Source: an uncultured Lachnospiraceae bacterium (lineage in GTDB: Bacteria > Bacillota > Clostridia > Lachnospirales > Lachnospiraceae). Taken from it: a stretch of DNA of 64,000 bases. Numbering within the stretch: position 1 is the first letter of the stretch; every line of letters starts with the position of its first letter. The notes under the pieces were generated by a model. The model did no database searches. It was not told where the DNA came from and was given only the letters and a program-made list of their open reading frames with translations. Positions 29,441-38,189 of this stretch are shown in pieces. Location: assembly GCA_945868435.1 (NCBI GenBank), contig CAMBLG010000001.1:62001-126000 (forward strand), written 5' to 3'. Made by a program: the position numbers and the translations under genes.

Positions 29441-30100
29441 ATGAAAGCAATATTATTTGATATGGATGGGACGTTGATTGATTCCTCAGAAGGGATTACA
29501 AAGTCTGTCCAGTATGCATTGAAGCATTTCGGAATTGAGATATCGGAGCTGGATTGCCTGAAATCGTTCATTGGTCCGCCTCTTGCGGACAGCTTTGTGC
29601 GTTACTATGATTTTCCGGTGGAACAGGCGAGAGAGGCGGTGGATGTGTATCGTGAGCGCTATAATGTTACCGGTATTTTTGAGTGTAGTCTCTATCCCGG
29701 GGTGCGGGAGTGTATCGAAGAATTGAAAAGGAAGGGCTATCTGATCGGTATGGCAAGCTCCAAGCCGGAAATCAGCTGCCGGAGAATACTGGAACATTTC
29801 GATATCCTGTCGCTGTTTGACGATGTGGTAGGGGCGACGATGGATGGCAGAATTGACACAAAGGAAGAAGTATTACATGAGGTGATGCGCCGTTGGAAGG
29901 ATATTCCAAGGGAGGAGATGTGTCTTATCGGGGATACCATGTTCGATGTGGAAGGGGCAAATCTGGTAGGGGTTCCCTGCGTGGCGGTCAGTTTTGGCTT
30001 TGGCAATGTGGACGAGATGGTTGCAGCGGGAGCCAAAGCGGTGTGTGATGATATGCGAAAGCTTCCGGATATCGTGAATGCATTGGATTTTAATGTTTGA
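29441..30100 (+). CDS. HAD-family hydrolase (phosphoglycolate phosphatase-like)
   Basis: ILFDMDGTLIDSSEGI, GMASSKPE, CLIGDTMFDVEGA. Confidence 0.93.
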   Translation: MKAILFDMDGTLIDSSEGITKSVQYALKHFGIEISELDCLKSFIGPPLADSFVRYYDFPVEQAREAVDVYRERYNVTGIFECSLYPGVRECIEELKRKGYLIGMASSKPEISCRRILEHFDILSLFDDVVGATMDGRIDTKEEVLHEVMRRWKDIPREEMCLIGDTMFDVEGANLVGVPCVAVSFGFGNVDEMVAAGAKAVCDDMRKLPDIVNALDFNV

Positions 30101-30118
30101 TATGGATGGAGAGTGGAA

Positions 30119-30910
30119 ATGAAGAGTAGCAATGTGGCAACAAAAATCTGGTATATTGTGTATCCGCTGCTGTTTTATTATGCGGTGGTTTTGATTACCA
30201 TGACAGTGGCACAGTGGATCCTGGGATCCGGAAATGAGCAGTATGTGATCTGTCAGTTGATTGCAACCGTGGTGGCAATCCCGTGTATGCTTCCCTTTTA
30301 CAGACAGGATCAGGCCCTAAAGGGGATATCTGTGGGAAAGCCGAAAGTAGATAAGCGTAAGCTTTTGCATGGTCTGTGGGCAGCTATTATTGTAATTTGC
30401 ATCAGTGTGGCGTGCAACAATCTGATCTCCATGACACCATTGGTGGAATTGTCGGAGGGGTTCAAGGAGGCAAATGTGGGTTTTTACGGGGGAACGCTTG
30501 TGGCAGAGCTCATAAGCTCCGCGATTGCCACGCCGTTTCTCGAGGAACTGGTGTTCCGCGGTATTGTGTTCGGAAGACTGAAGAGTATGCTCCCAAAGCC
30601 GGCAGCAATCCTCATTTCAGCGGTTTGCTTTGCAATCATGCATTTTAATATTGTGCAGTTTTTGTATGCGCTTCTGATCGGTATTGTACTGTCTTTGCTT
30701 GTGGAGAAAGCCGAGGGGCTGTATGTGGCGGTAGTTGGACACGTGGCGGCCAATGCCCTTGCAGTCGTGCGGACCGAGACGGGATTTCTTGCGGAAACGG
30801 TGGATCACAGTGTGTTCGCATGGGTGAGCTCCGTAATCGTTCTTCTGGTAGGAATCGCACTTTTGGTGGGATATATGAGAATGAATTTGACTAAAAACCA
30901 AACAGATTGA
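30119..30910 (+). CDS. CPBP family intramembrane metalloprotease
   Basis: AIATPFLEELVFRGIVFGRLKS and SAVCFAIMHFNIVQFLYALLIGIVL. Confidence 0.9.
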   Translation: MKSSNVATKIWYIVYPLLFYYAVVLITMTVAQWILGSGNEQYVICQLIATVVAIPCMLPFYRQDQALKGISVGKPKVDKRKLLHGLWAAIIVICISVACNNLISMTPLVELSEGFKEANVGFYGGTLVAELISSAIATPFLEELVFRGIVFGRLKSMLPKPAAILISAVCFAIMHFNIVQFLYALLIGIVLSLLVEKAEGLYVAVVGHVAANALAVVRTETGFLAETVDHSVFAWVSSVIVLLVGIALLVGYMRMNLTKNQTD

Positions 30911-30946
30911 AACAGTAAGGGCGGGGGCTTTGCATCCGTCCTTTTC

Positions 30947-30974
30947 TTAACGCTTTCTTAACACTTTCTTGTAT
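30947..30974 (+). promoter_or_regulatory. Three 11-bp-phased TTAACA-like direct repeats (Pho-box-like) upstream of the SLH gene
   Basis: ttaacg-N5-ttaaca-N5-ttgtat at 30947, 30958, 30969. Confidence 0.5.
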
Positions 30975-31047
30975 CTTTTCATACTTCCTTTTTTCTCCAG
31001 CTAAATATGTTATACTTACCATCGAAAGCAAGAAAGTGAGGGTATCT

Positions 31048-32949
31048 ATGAAAAAACAATCTCTATGGAAACGGGCTACGGCAATACTTTTGACATTGCT
31101 TATGTTTGCCGGAATTTTTGGAACACAAAACATACAGGCGGCTGTGACTACGAATCAGCAGGCTGCGCAGACATTGATCACTATGGGGGTTGTGTCTGAG
31201 ACACAGGCCAATGCGGATGCTGAAAAGTATGTGACGAGGCAGCAATTTGCGAAGCTTTTGACGAAACTGTCCGGCTATGAAAATAAGGTGGCAGATTCTG
31301 TCAAGACATCCCTGTACCGGGATGTCAAGAAAAAAAGCAGCTATGCGCCGTATATCAAGCTTGCGGTGGATCAGGGATGGATGAAGGGAAACCTTTCCGG
31401 AAAATTCCGCCCGAAGCAGTCTATTACTGCGCAGGAGGCTGCCAATGCAGTGATTGCGTTACTTGGGTATGACAATTCTGATTTTGGGGGCAATAAGCAG
31501 TCAGCGCGCTGGGCTTTTTACAAGAGTGAGAAATTGAATGCGAATATTTCCAAAACAAAATCGGAGAAATTTACCTACAAGGATGTGATACAGCTTTTCT
31601 ATAATACCCTGGAGGCAAAGACAAAGGATGGACAGATTTACGCGCAGACCTTAGGATACACGCTGGACAGTGAAGGAAAGGTAGATGTCCTCTCCCTGAT
31701 TGACAAGAATCTGAAGGGACCGATAATTGCCACCGGCAGCTGGAGCAGCAGTCTGCCGTTTGCGTTGGCAGAGGCAACAATTTATATCGGAGGAGCAAAG
31801 AAGACACTCTCTGATATTAATGAGTATGATGTCATTTATTATCACACCAAGACGAAAACAATTTATGTGTTTCAGGAGCGCGTTACCGGAAAACTGGAGG
31901 GGATACAGCCAAATACCATTGCGCCGGTCTCTGTGACGGTAAAGGGCGTTACATACACTCTGACGGGGCAGGAAGTACGCTATGCGCTGTCTGCGAAGGG
32001 AACCATCAAGGAAGGAGAGTATGTTACACTGCTTCTCGGAAAGGATGGTACAGTGGTTGGTGTTGGAAGGGCATCTGACATAAATTCCGTAATCGGAGGT
32101 GTCGTGATCAAGACCGGAAAGAGAGTCAGCGAGGAAACCTCCGGTGCGAAGCTGGTGGATTATATTGAAGTGCTGGACACAACGGGAAATGTGCGTACTG
32201 TGGAACATGATGGAAAGACCTATTATTATGTTAATCAGCCGGTGGAAATCAATTATGTTTCAGAAGGAACAACAGTGACGAAAGTGAGCCAGACCAGTTT
32301 GACCGGAACGGTGAATGCGACTGCAACTGCAATTGGAAATTATGGCATTGCGGTGGGAGCCCGCATTGTGGAGTACAATGCAGACGGAAGCTATGCGGTT
32401 GTTGAGAGATCCCGCCTTGCTGGATGTACATTCCGTTATGGCAATGTGCTTTATTATCATCTGAACGCCAAAAATGAAATAACAGACATGGTTGTGAGAG
32501 ATGTTACAGGTGACAGCTTTACCTATGGAATCCTTCTTACGGTGGAGGAAATCAATGAGGCTGCTACAGAGTTTACTCCGGCTATGTGCTACGGTACATA
32601 TGAGGTGCTGACAGCAGAGGGAAACGTGACCTACAGTACCAGTGACTATATTCTTGGAATGGCAGGTATGACCGGACCGGTACAGATTGGCCAAAATGAG
32701 CAGGGAAAGATTACCTCAATGCGCAGATTATCCAGTGTGCAGGTGACCTCTGTAACATCCTATGAGCTGGGAGCCGCAGGCAAAAGTTATCCGGTGGCAG
32801 AGGAAATACAGGTGTATCTGAAAAACGGAAATACCTATTATCCTACGACGTTGTCGAAAGTACAGGGCGCGGCAGATGTTACGTTGACGGCATACTATGA
32901 CAACTCAGCGACAAACAGTGTGCGCATATTGGTTGTAACTGCAAAATAG
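31048..32949 (+). CDS. Secreted SLH-domain protein
   Basis: Signal peptide; SLH-like segments VTRQQFAKLLTKLSGYE...YAPYIKLAVDQGWMKG...FRPKQSITAQEAANAVIALLGYD. Confidence 0.8.
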   Translation: MKKQSLWKRATAILLTLLMFAGIFGTQNIQAAVTTNQQAAQTLITMGVVSETQANADAEKYVTRQQFAKLLTKLSGYENKVADSVKTSLYRDVKKKSSYAPYIKLAVDQGWMKGNLSGKFRPKQSITAQEAANAVIALLGYDNSDFGGNKQSARWAFYKSEKLNANISKTKSEKFTYKDVIQLFYNTLEAKTKDGQIYAQTLGYTLDSEGKVDVLSLIDKNLKGPIIATGSWSSSLPFALAEATIYIGGAKKTLSDINEYDVIYYHTKTKTIYVFQERVTGKLEGIQPNTIAPVSVTVKGVTYTLTGQEVRYALSAKGTIKEGEYVTLLLGKDGTVVGVGRASDINSVIGGVVIKTGKRVSEETSGAKLVDYIEVLDTTGNVRTVEHDGKTYYYVNQPVEINYVSEGTTVTKVSQTSLTGTVNATATAIGNYGIAVGARIVEYNADGSYAVVERSRLAGCTFRYGNVLYYHLNAKNEITDMVVRDVTGDSFTYGILLTVEEINEAATEFTPAMCYGTYEVLTAEGNVTYSTSDYILGMAGMTGPVQIGQNEQGKITSMRRLSSVQVTSVTSYELGAAGKSYPVAEEIQVYLKNGNTYYPTTLSKVQGAADVTLTAYYDNSATNSVRILVVTAK

Positions 32950-32969
32950 TATGGAGGAAAGGATAGACC

Positions 32970-34619
32970 ATGAAAGACAAAGTACTTGGATTTTTGAAAA
33001 AACATAGAAAGGGACTGATCATACTGCTCATCCTTGTGATTCTTGTGGGGTGGGGGCTTCATGCCTGCAGTAAAGCGGTCAATGAGATGGCGGAAGGCCT
33101 GGCGCAGACTGCAACACCGGAGGTTATGGATCTTCAGGAATCTATAACCGGGAGCGGAACCATTGCTCCCAATGATCAATATGTGATCACACCCATGGTG
33201 CAGGGAGAGATTGTATCTGCGCCTTTTGAGGAAGGGGATACCGTGGAGAAGGGACAGCTTCTTTTCCAGTTCAGCACGGAAAATGCCCAGGACAGCATTC
33301 AGTCTGCGGAGTTAAGTTTGGAACAGGCAAAGCTCAGCTACCAGGATGCATTGGAGACAAAAGAGCAGAATGAGAAGAGTTTAAGCCTTAAGGCGGAACA
33401 ATCCGGTTACGTCAAAAAGCTTTACGTGGAAAAAGGCGATACCATTGCGGCGGGAACAGTGATTGCGGATCTCTATGACAATACGGCGATGGTTCTTACT
33501 ATTCCCTTTAATGCTGCGGATGTGAAGGAAAGTTGGATTGGAAAAAAGGCGGTGGTAGAGGTAGGAGATGAAGGAGAGCTTGTGTCTGGAAAGGTGACCG
33601 GGGTGTCTTCTGTCACAACTACACTATCCGGGAATCGAATTGTCAAGGATGTCACTATCGAAGTGAAAAACCCGGGAGGAATATCCGTGGGGGATACCGC
33701 AACTGCAGAAGTTGCAGGGGTGGCATGCAACAGCGAGGGAAGCTTTGCGGTGAAGTCTGAGGGAACACTTCTGGCCGCGGGAAGCGGAACCATTGAAACG
33801 CTTGCCATTGTAGAGGGAAACTATGTGAAAAGGGGCGAGGTATATCTGACCCTCGAGGATGCGACGATTGGAGACAGTGTGGCGAATGCAGATCTCACCC
33901 TTCGCGGAGCACAGAATCAGTTGGATTCTGCACAGAAGAGTCTGGATGACTACAGCATTGATGCACCGATTTCAGGAACTGTCATAACAAAGAATGCAAA
34001 GGAAGGCGATACGATCAATGCCACTTACCAGGGGTCGCTTGCGGTCATCTACGATTTATCCAAGGTTAAGTTTCAGATGAAGGTAGACGAACTGGATGTA
34101 CTGAAGATTGAGGTAGGACAGGAGGTGTCTGTAACTGCAGATGCACTGGAAGGAGTGACGATGACCGGGCACATTACGAATATCAGTCTGGAAGCAGTCA
34201 CCAATGGAGGCGTGACGGAATATCCGGTCACTGTGGAGATGGATGAAGTGGGACAACTGCTTCCGGGTATGAACGTTTCTGCATCGATTATTATTTCAGA
34301 GGAGAAAGATGCGATGTGCGTTCCGGTAGATGCTCTCCAGAGGGGGGACTATGTGTATGTGAAAGACCAGGCGGGTACAGAACCGAGTACAGAGGCGGCA
34401 GATCCTATGGTGCCGGCAGGTTTTCATAAGGTCCCTGTGACAGTTGGTGTGAGCAACGCTTCCTATGTGCAGATTTTGTCTGGCCTTTCCATGACGGATG
34501 AAGTGTATGTACCAAGTGCACAACTGACAGATATCTATACCATGATGTACGGGGATAGCTATGTGGAAGAGGATGCAGATTATGATGAGACTTATGACGA
34601 CGGGGCGGCCTATGACTGA
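32970..34619 (+). CDS. HlyD/MacA-type efflux periplasmic adaptor subunit
   Basis: N-terminal TM; lipoyl/barrel-sandwich segments GYVKKLYVEKGDTIAAG; next to MacB-like ABC genes. Confidence 0.85.
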   Translation: MKDKVLGFLKKHRKGLIILLILVILVGWGLHACSKAVNEMAEGLAQTATPEVMDLQESITGSGTIAPNDQYVITPMVQGEIVSAPFEEGDTVEKGQLLFQFSTENAQDSIQSAELSLEQAKLSYQDALETKEQNEKSLSLKAEQSGYVKKLYVEKGDTIAAGTVIADLYDNTAMVLTIPFNAADVKESWIGKKAVVEVGDEGELVSGKVTGVSSVTTTLSGNRIVKDVTIEVKNPGGISVGDTATAEVAGVACNSEGSFAVKSEGTLLAAGSGTIETLAIVEGNYVKRGEVYLTLEDATIGDSVANADLTLRGAQNQLDSAQKSLDDYSIDAPISGTVITKNAKEGDTINATYQGSLAVIYDLSKVKFQMKVDELDVLKIEVGQEVSVTADALEGVTMTGHITNISLEAVTNGGVTEYPVTVEMDEVGQLLPGMNVSASIIISEEKDAMCVPVDALQRGDYVYVKDQAGTEPSTEAADPMVPAGFHKVPVTVGVSNASYVQILSGLSMTDEVYVPSAQLTDIYTMMYGDSYVEEDADYDETYDDGAAYD

Positions 34620-34636
34620 GAGTATGAGGAGTAGCA

Positions 34637-35350
34637 ATGCAGGAACATTTGATTGAGTTACAGGATATCTATAAGATTTACCAGATGGGAGAGGTGGAGG
34701 TGCGGGCCAACGACGGCATTTCCTTTTCCATCGATGCAGGGGAAATGGTTGCCATTGTGGGAAAATCCGGTAGTGGTAAGTCTACCATTATGAATATTAT
34801 TGGAGCGCTGGATGTGCCCACCGCAGGCAAGTATTATCTGAATGGGATTGATGTTGGGTCTATGTCGGATGATGAACTGGCAGAAATCCGCAATAAGCAG
34901 ATTGGGTTCATCTTTCAGCAGTATAATCTGCTCCCGAAGATGAATCTTCTTAAGAATGTGGAACTTCCGCTTCTGTATGCGGGAGTGGGAGAGGCAGAGA
35001 GGCACCAGCGTGCGGCGGAATCTCTTGCAAGGGTAGGCCTTGGAGATGTGCTTAAGAAAATGCCGAATCAGCTTTCGGGAGGCCAGCAGCAACGAGTGTC
35101 CATTGCCCGTGCGCTGGTGGGGAACCCTTCTCTGATTCTCGCGGATGAGCCTACAGGTGCACTGGATTCCAAAACCTCAAGAGAGGTGCTGGATTTCTTA
35201 AAGAAGCTGAATGCGGAGGGGAATACCATTGTTATCATCACCCATGATAATTCCATTGCGCTGGAGGCAAAGCGGATTATTCGTATTCATGATGGCAGGG
35301 TTGTGTTTGACGGAGCCGCGGATGCCTATCGAAAGGAGGTAATAGCATGA
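34637..35350 (+). CDS. ABC transporter ATP-binding protein (MacB/LolD-type)
   Basis: VGKSGSGKSTIMNIIGALDVPTAGKYYLNG, LSGGQQQRVSIARALVGNPSLILADEPTGALDSKTS. Confidence 0.96.
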   Translation: MQEHLIELQDIYKIYQMGEVEVRANDGISFSIDAGEMVAIVGKSGSGKSTIMNIIGALDVPTAGKYYLNGIDVGSMSDDELAEIRNKQIGFIFQQYNLLPKMNLLKNVELPLLYAGVGEAERHQRAAESLARVGLGDVLKKMPNQLSGGQQQRVSIARALVGNPSLILADEPTGALDSKTSREVLDFLKKLNAEGNTIVIITHDNSIALEAKRIIRIHDGRVVFDGAADAYRKEVIA

Positions 35351-36522
35351 AAACCTCACAAGCTTTCTGGATGGCGTTTTCCAGCTTAAAAAGCAATCGG
35401 ATGCGCGCGTTTTTGACCATGCTTGGAATGATCATTGGTGTGGGAGCAGTCATTGCCATGATCAGTCTGATGGATGGAATGATCGGTTACACCATGGGTT
35501 CCTTCTCTGATATGGGCGCAGATACGATCTCTGTCTCTCTGATGGGGGCAGGCAGTAGACAACTGACAGATGATGATTTTTACAACTTTGTGGAGGCGAA
35601 TGGGGATTATTTTTCCGCAGTGTCACCAAGTTGTCAGGCTTCGTTTCGCGTTCGGTGCGGTGAGGTGAGGGAGTCCGATCAGACTGTGACCGGTGTAGGA
35701 GAGAACCATGCTTACGTCAACGGGTTGACCATTGAAAAGGGGCGCTTTTTGTCCTATGCGGATATGCGCTCCAGGAGTAAGGTGTGCGTCATTGGAAGTT
35801 ACACAAGACAATTGTATTTTGGCGCAGAGGATCCGGTCGGGAAGACTCTCCGCATTGGCTCGGAAGACTATGTCATCGTTGGTCTTCTGGCAGAAAAGTC
35901 CGATTCGACACAGTGGTCTTCAGATGACTGCATTTATGCACCATATACCTTAATTTCACGTGCGTATGGCAGTGCACAGCCGTCCAGCTATACTCTGAAA
36001 ATGGTGGATCCTGATCACTCCTCAGTTGCACAGCAGAAGCTGGAGGATTATCTGTACAGTTTCTATCACACCAGTGATGCGTACATGGTGACGAATATGG
36101 CAAGCCTTCTGGACATGATGGACAGCATGGTGGGCGTCATGAAGAAAATTCTGGTGGGAATTGCAGGAATTTCCCTGCTGGTTGCAGGAATCGGAATTAT
36201 GAATATCATGCTGGTATCGGTCAGCGAGAGGACCAGAGAGATCGGTATTCGAAAGTCGCTGGGAGCGAAGCAGAAGGATATCATGAAGCAGTTTGTCATA
36301 GAAGCTGCGGTGCTCAGCAGCATTGGAGGCGGAATGGGAATCGTGATCGGAGGCGTGGCGACTACTGCACTCGGAAAAGTAATCGGGATGAGTTGTTCCC
36401 CATCTCTCAGCGCCATCGTCATCTCGTTTGGAGTCAGCGCCGGAATCGGTCTGTTGTTTGGCTACATGCCGGCAAAACGCGCTGCAAAGCTCAATCCAAT
36501 TGATGCGCTCCGCAGCGAATAA
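35347..36522 (+). CDS. ABC transporter permease (MacB/FtsX-type)
   Basis: LKSNRMRAFLTMLGMIIGVGAVIAMISLMDG, GIGIMNIMLVSVSERTREIGIRKSLGAKQKDI, AAKLNPIDALRSE. Confidence 0.95.
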   Translation: MKTSQAFWMAFSSLKSNRMRAFLTMLGMIIGVGAVIAMISLMDGMIGYTMGSFSDMGADTISVSLMGAGSRQLTDDDFYNFVEANGDYFSAVSPSCQASFRVRCGEVRESDQTVTGVGENHAYVNGLTIEKGRFLSYADMRSRSKVCVIGSYTRQLYFGAEDPVGKTLRIGSEDYVIVGLLAEKSDSTQWSSDDCIYAPYTLISRAYGSAQPSSYTLKMVDPDHSSVAQQKLEDYLYSFYHTSDAYMVTNMASLLDMMDSMVGVMKKILVGIAGISLLVAGIGIMNIMLVSVSERTREIGIRKSLGAKQKDIMKQFVIEAAVLSSIGGGMGIVIGGVATTALGKVIGMSCSPSLSAIVISFGVSAGIGLLFGYMPAKRAAKLNPIDALRSE

Positions 36523-36639
36523 GCCGAAACCTGGGATTAAAATGTCATGGTGTAGCTGGTTCCTGCGTTGTGTGCGATTTCGTCTAGATTTGAGTATATC
36601 TTTGTGATAAAATATAGAGATAAACAGGAGGAGAAAGAC

Positions 36640-36894
36640 ATGGCTTTAAAAAGTAGTGTAGAACGTGCAGAACAAAAGGTTGGTGGCTTTGCCACAGCCA
36701 GAAAGAAGATTGTAATCCAGTATCAGGGAATGGATAAAGAAGAATCTGATATTTTGGACCGCATTCACAAGGCGTTGTCGGATCGTGGCATTTTGGATGC
36801 TGAAATCTGTGATGTTGAAGTGTATATTAAGCCGGAGGAGCATTCTGTATTCTATGTTGCCAATGGAGAGATTCAGGGGCGCATCGAGCTTTAA
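36640..36894 (+). CDS. Small conserved protein (DUF6465-like)
   Basis: 84 aa ORF with SD aggagg; family assignment from memory. Confidence 0.6.
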   Translation: MALKSSVERAEQKVGGFATARKKIVIQYQGMDKEESDILDRIHKALSDRGILDAEICDVEVYIKPEEHSVFYVANGEIQGRIEL

Positions 36895-36941
36895 GTGACA
36901 GGAACATGCAATTCATATGGGCATAAAGAAAGGAATCAGAT

Positions 36942-37709
36942 ATGGCAGTTATTTATGTAGTGGCGAATCAGAAGGGTGGAATCGGCAAGACGACCACAGC
37001 AACAACACTTGCCGGAATTCTTGGTAAAAGGAAACGGACGTTATTGATTGATGCGGACCCGCAGGGAAACAGCTCCTGCACATATCAGGCAAAGGTAGAG
37101 GATCAGGCGACTCTGTACGATGTTATGGTGGACTCGCAGATGCTTCCAATGGCGGATGCCATCCAGCATCTGGAGAATGGCGATATTGTGGCATCTGACC
37201 CACTTCTTGCAAAGGCGGAGAAAATGCTGGACGGAGATGTGGACGGGCTGTACCGGTTGAAGGATGCGCTGGACGGACTGACCGGATATGATTACATAGT
37301 GATTGATACGGCACCTTCCCTCAATGTGATCCTGTATAATTGTCTGATTGCGGCAGACGAGGTGATCATTCCGGTAATGGCAGATGCATATTCGCTTCAG
37401 GGACTGATGCAGTTGTATGATACAATCAAGGCGGTTCAGAAGCGGCAGAACAAAAAACTCAAGGTGTCCGGACTGCTGCTGGTGAAGTATTCCGGGCGCT
37501 CCAATCTGGAAAAGCAGGTGTATGAGGAGCTGATTCAGCTTGCGGAACAGATGGGAACCAAGGTATTTTCCACAACCATCCGCGAGTGTGTGAAGACGAA
37601 GGAAGCACAGGAGCAGAAGAAACTTCTGGTGGATTACGCACCGAAGTGTACCAGCATGCAGGATTATTTTTCCTTTGCAAAGGAGCTGACAGGGCTTCGC
37701 AAACTGTGA
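36942..37709 (+). CDS. ParA/Soj-family ATPase without an adjacent ParB
   Basis: Deviant Walker A VVANQKGGIGKTTTATTLAG, LLIDADPQGNSS, VIDTAPSLN. Confidence 0.93.
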   Translation: MAVIYVVANQKGGIGKTTTATTLAGILGKRKRTLLIDADPQGNSSCTYQAKVEDQATLYDVMVDSQMLPMADAIQHLENGDIVASDPLLAKAEKMLDGDVDGLYRLKDALDGLTGYDYIVIDTAPSLNVILYNCLIAADEVIIPVMADAYSLQGLMQLYDTIKAVQKRQNKKLKVSGLLLVKYSGRSNLEKQVYEELIQLAEQMGTKVFSTTIRECVKTKEAQEQKKLLVDYAPKCTSMQDYFSFAKELTGLRKL

Positions 37710-37718
37710 TTATTTAGA

Positions 37719-37913
37719 ATTACTATTCACAGCCCTCCACCCTCATGCGCACTCGTCGCCTCTTCGAGGCTCCAGTCCCGCTCCTGACGGAGCTAAGACT
37801 GCTTATGAGGGTGGAGTTCCTGCTTCGCAGGCTCAATATGGATTCACTGACATCCTCTTACATGCGAGCATGACGAGTCTGTCAGTGAATCCATATCGGC
37901 TGCGAATAGTAAC
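37719..37913. mobile_element. 195-bp MITE-like element copy 1 with 10-bp TIRs, 8-bp TSD (7/8) and cloverleaf-type inverted repeats
   Basis: Ends ATTACTATTC / GAATAGTAAC; flanks TATTTAGA (37711-37718) and AATTTAGA (37914-37921); nested perfect inverted repeats. Confidence 0.85.
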
Positions 37914-37943
37914 AATTTAGACACAATTTCATAATCGAACGGA

Positions 37944-37989
37944 AAAAGGCTTCTTATTTTGAAAAAAGTTTCAAGATAAGAAGCCTTTT
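37944..37989. terminator. Bidirectional hairpin terminator
   Basis: aaaaggcttctta (37944-37956) / taagaagcctttt (37977-37989). Confidence 0.8.
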
Positions 37990-38189
37990 AATTGTGCTAA
38001 AAACTGTGTTTGATGGCGAAAATATAGTATAGTTACAACGACAATAAAAAGAAAAACACTAAAATGTCAGATAGTCAGACAATTTAACAAAAAAAGATGT
38101 TTACAGAGCGGATATAAAAGGTGTAAAATCTATTTCAGAAACTTGCAGTATACGAATGGACGGATGTTCAAAAATGGAAGGAAACAGCT

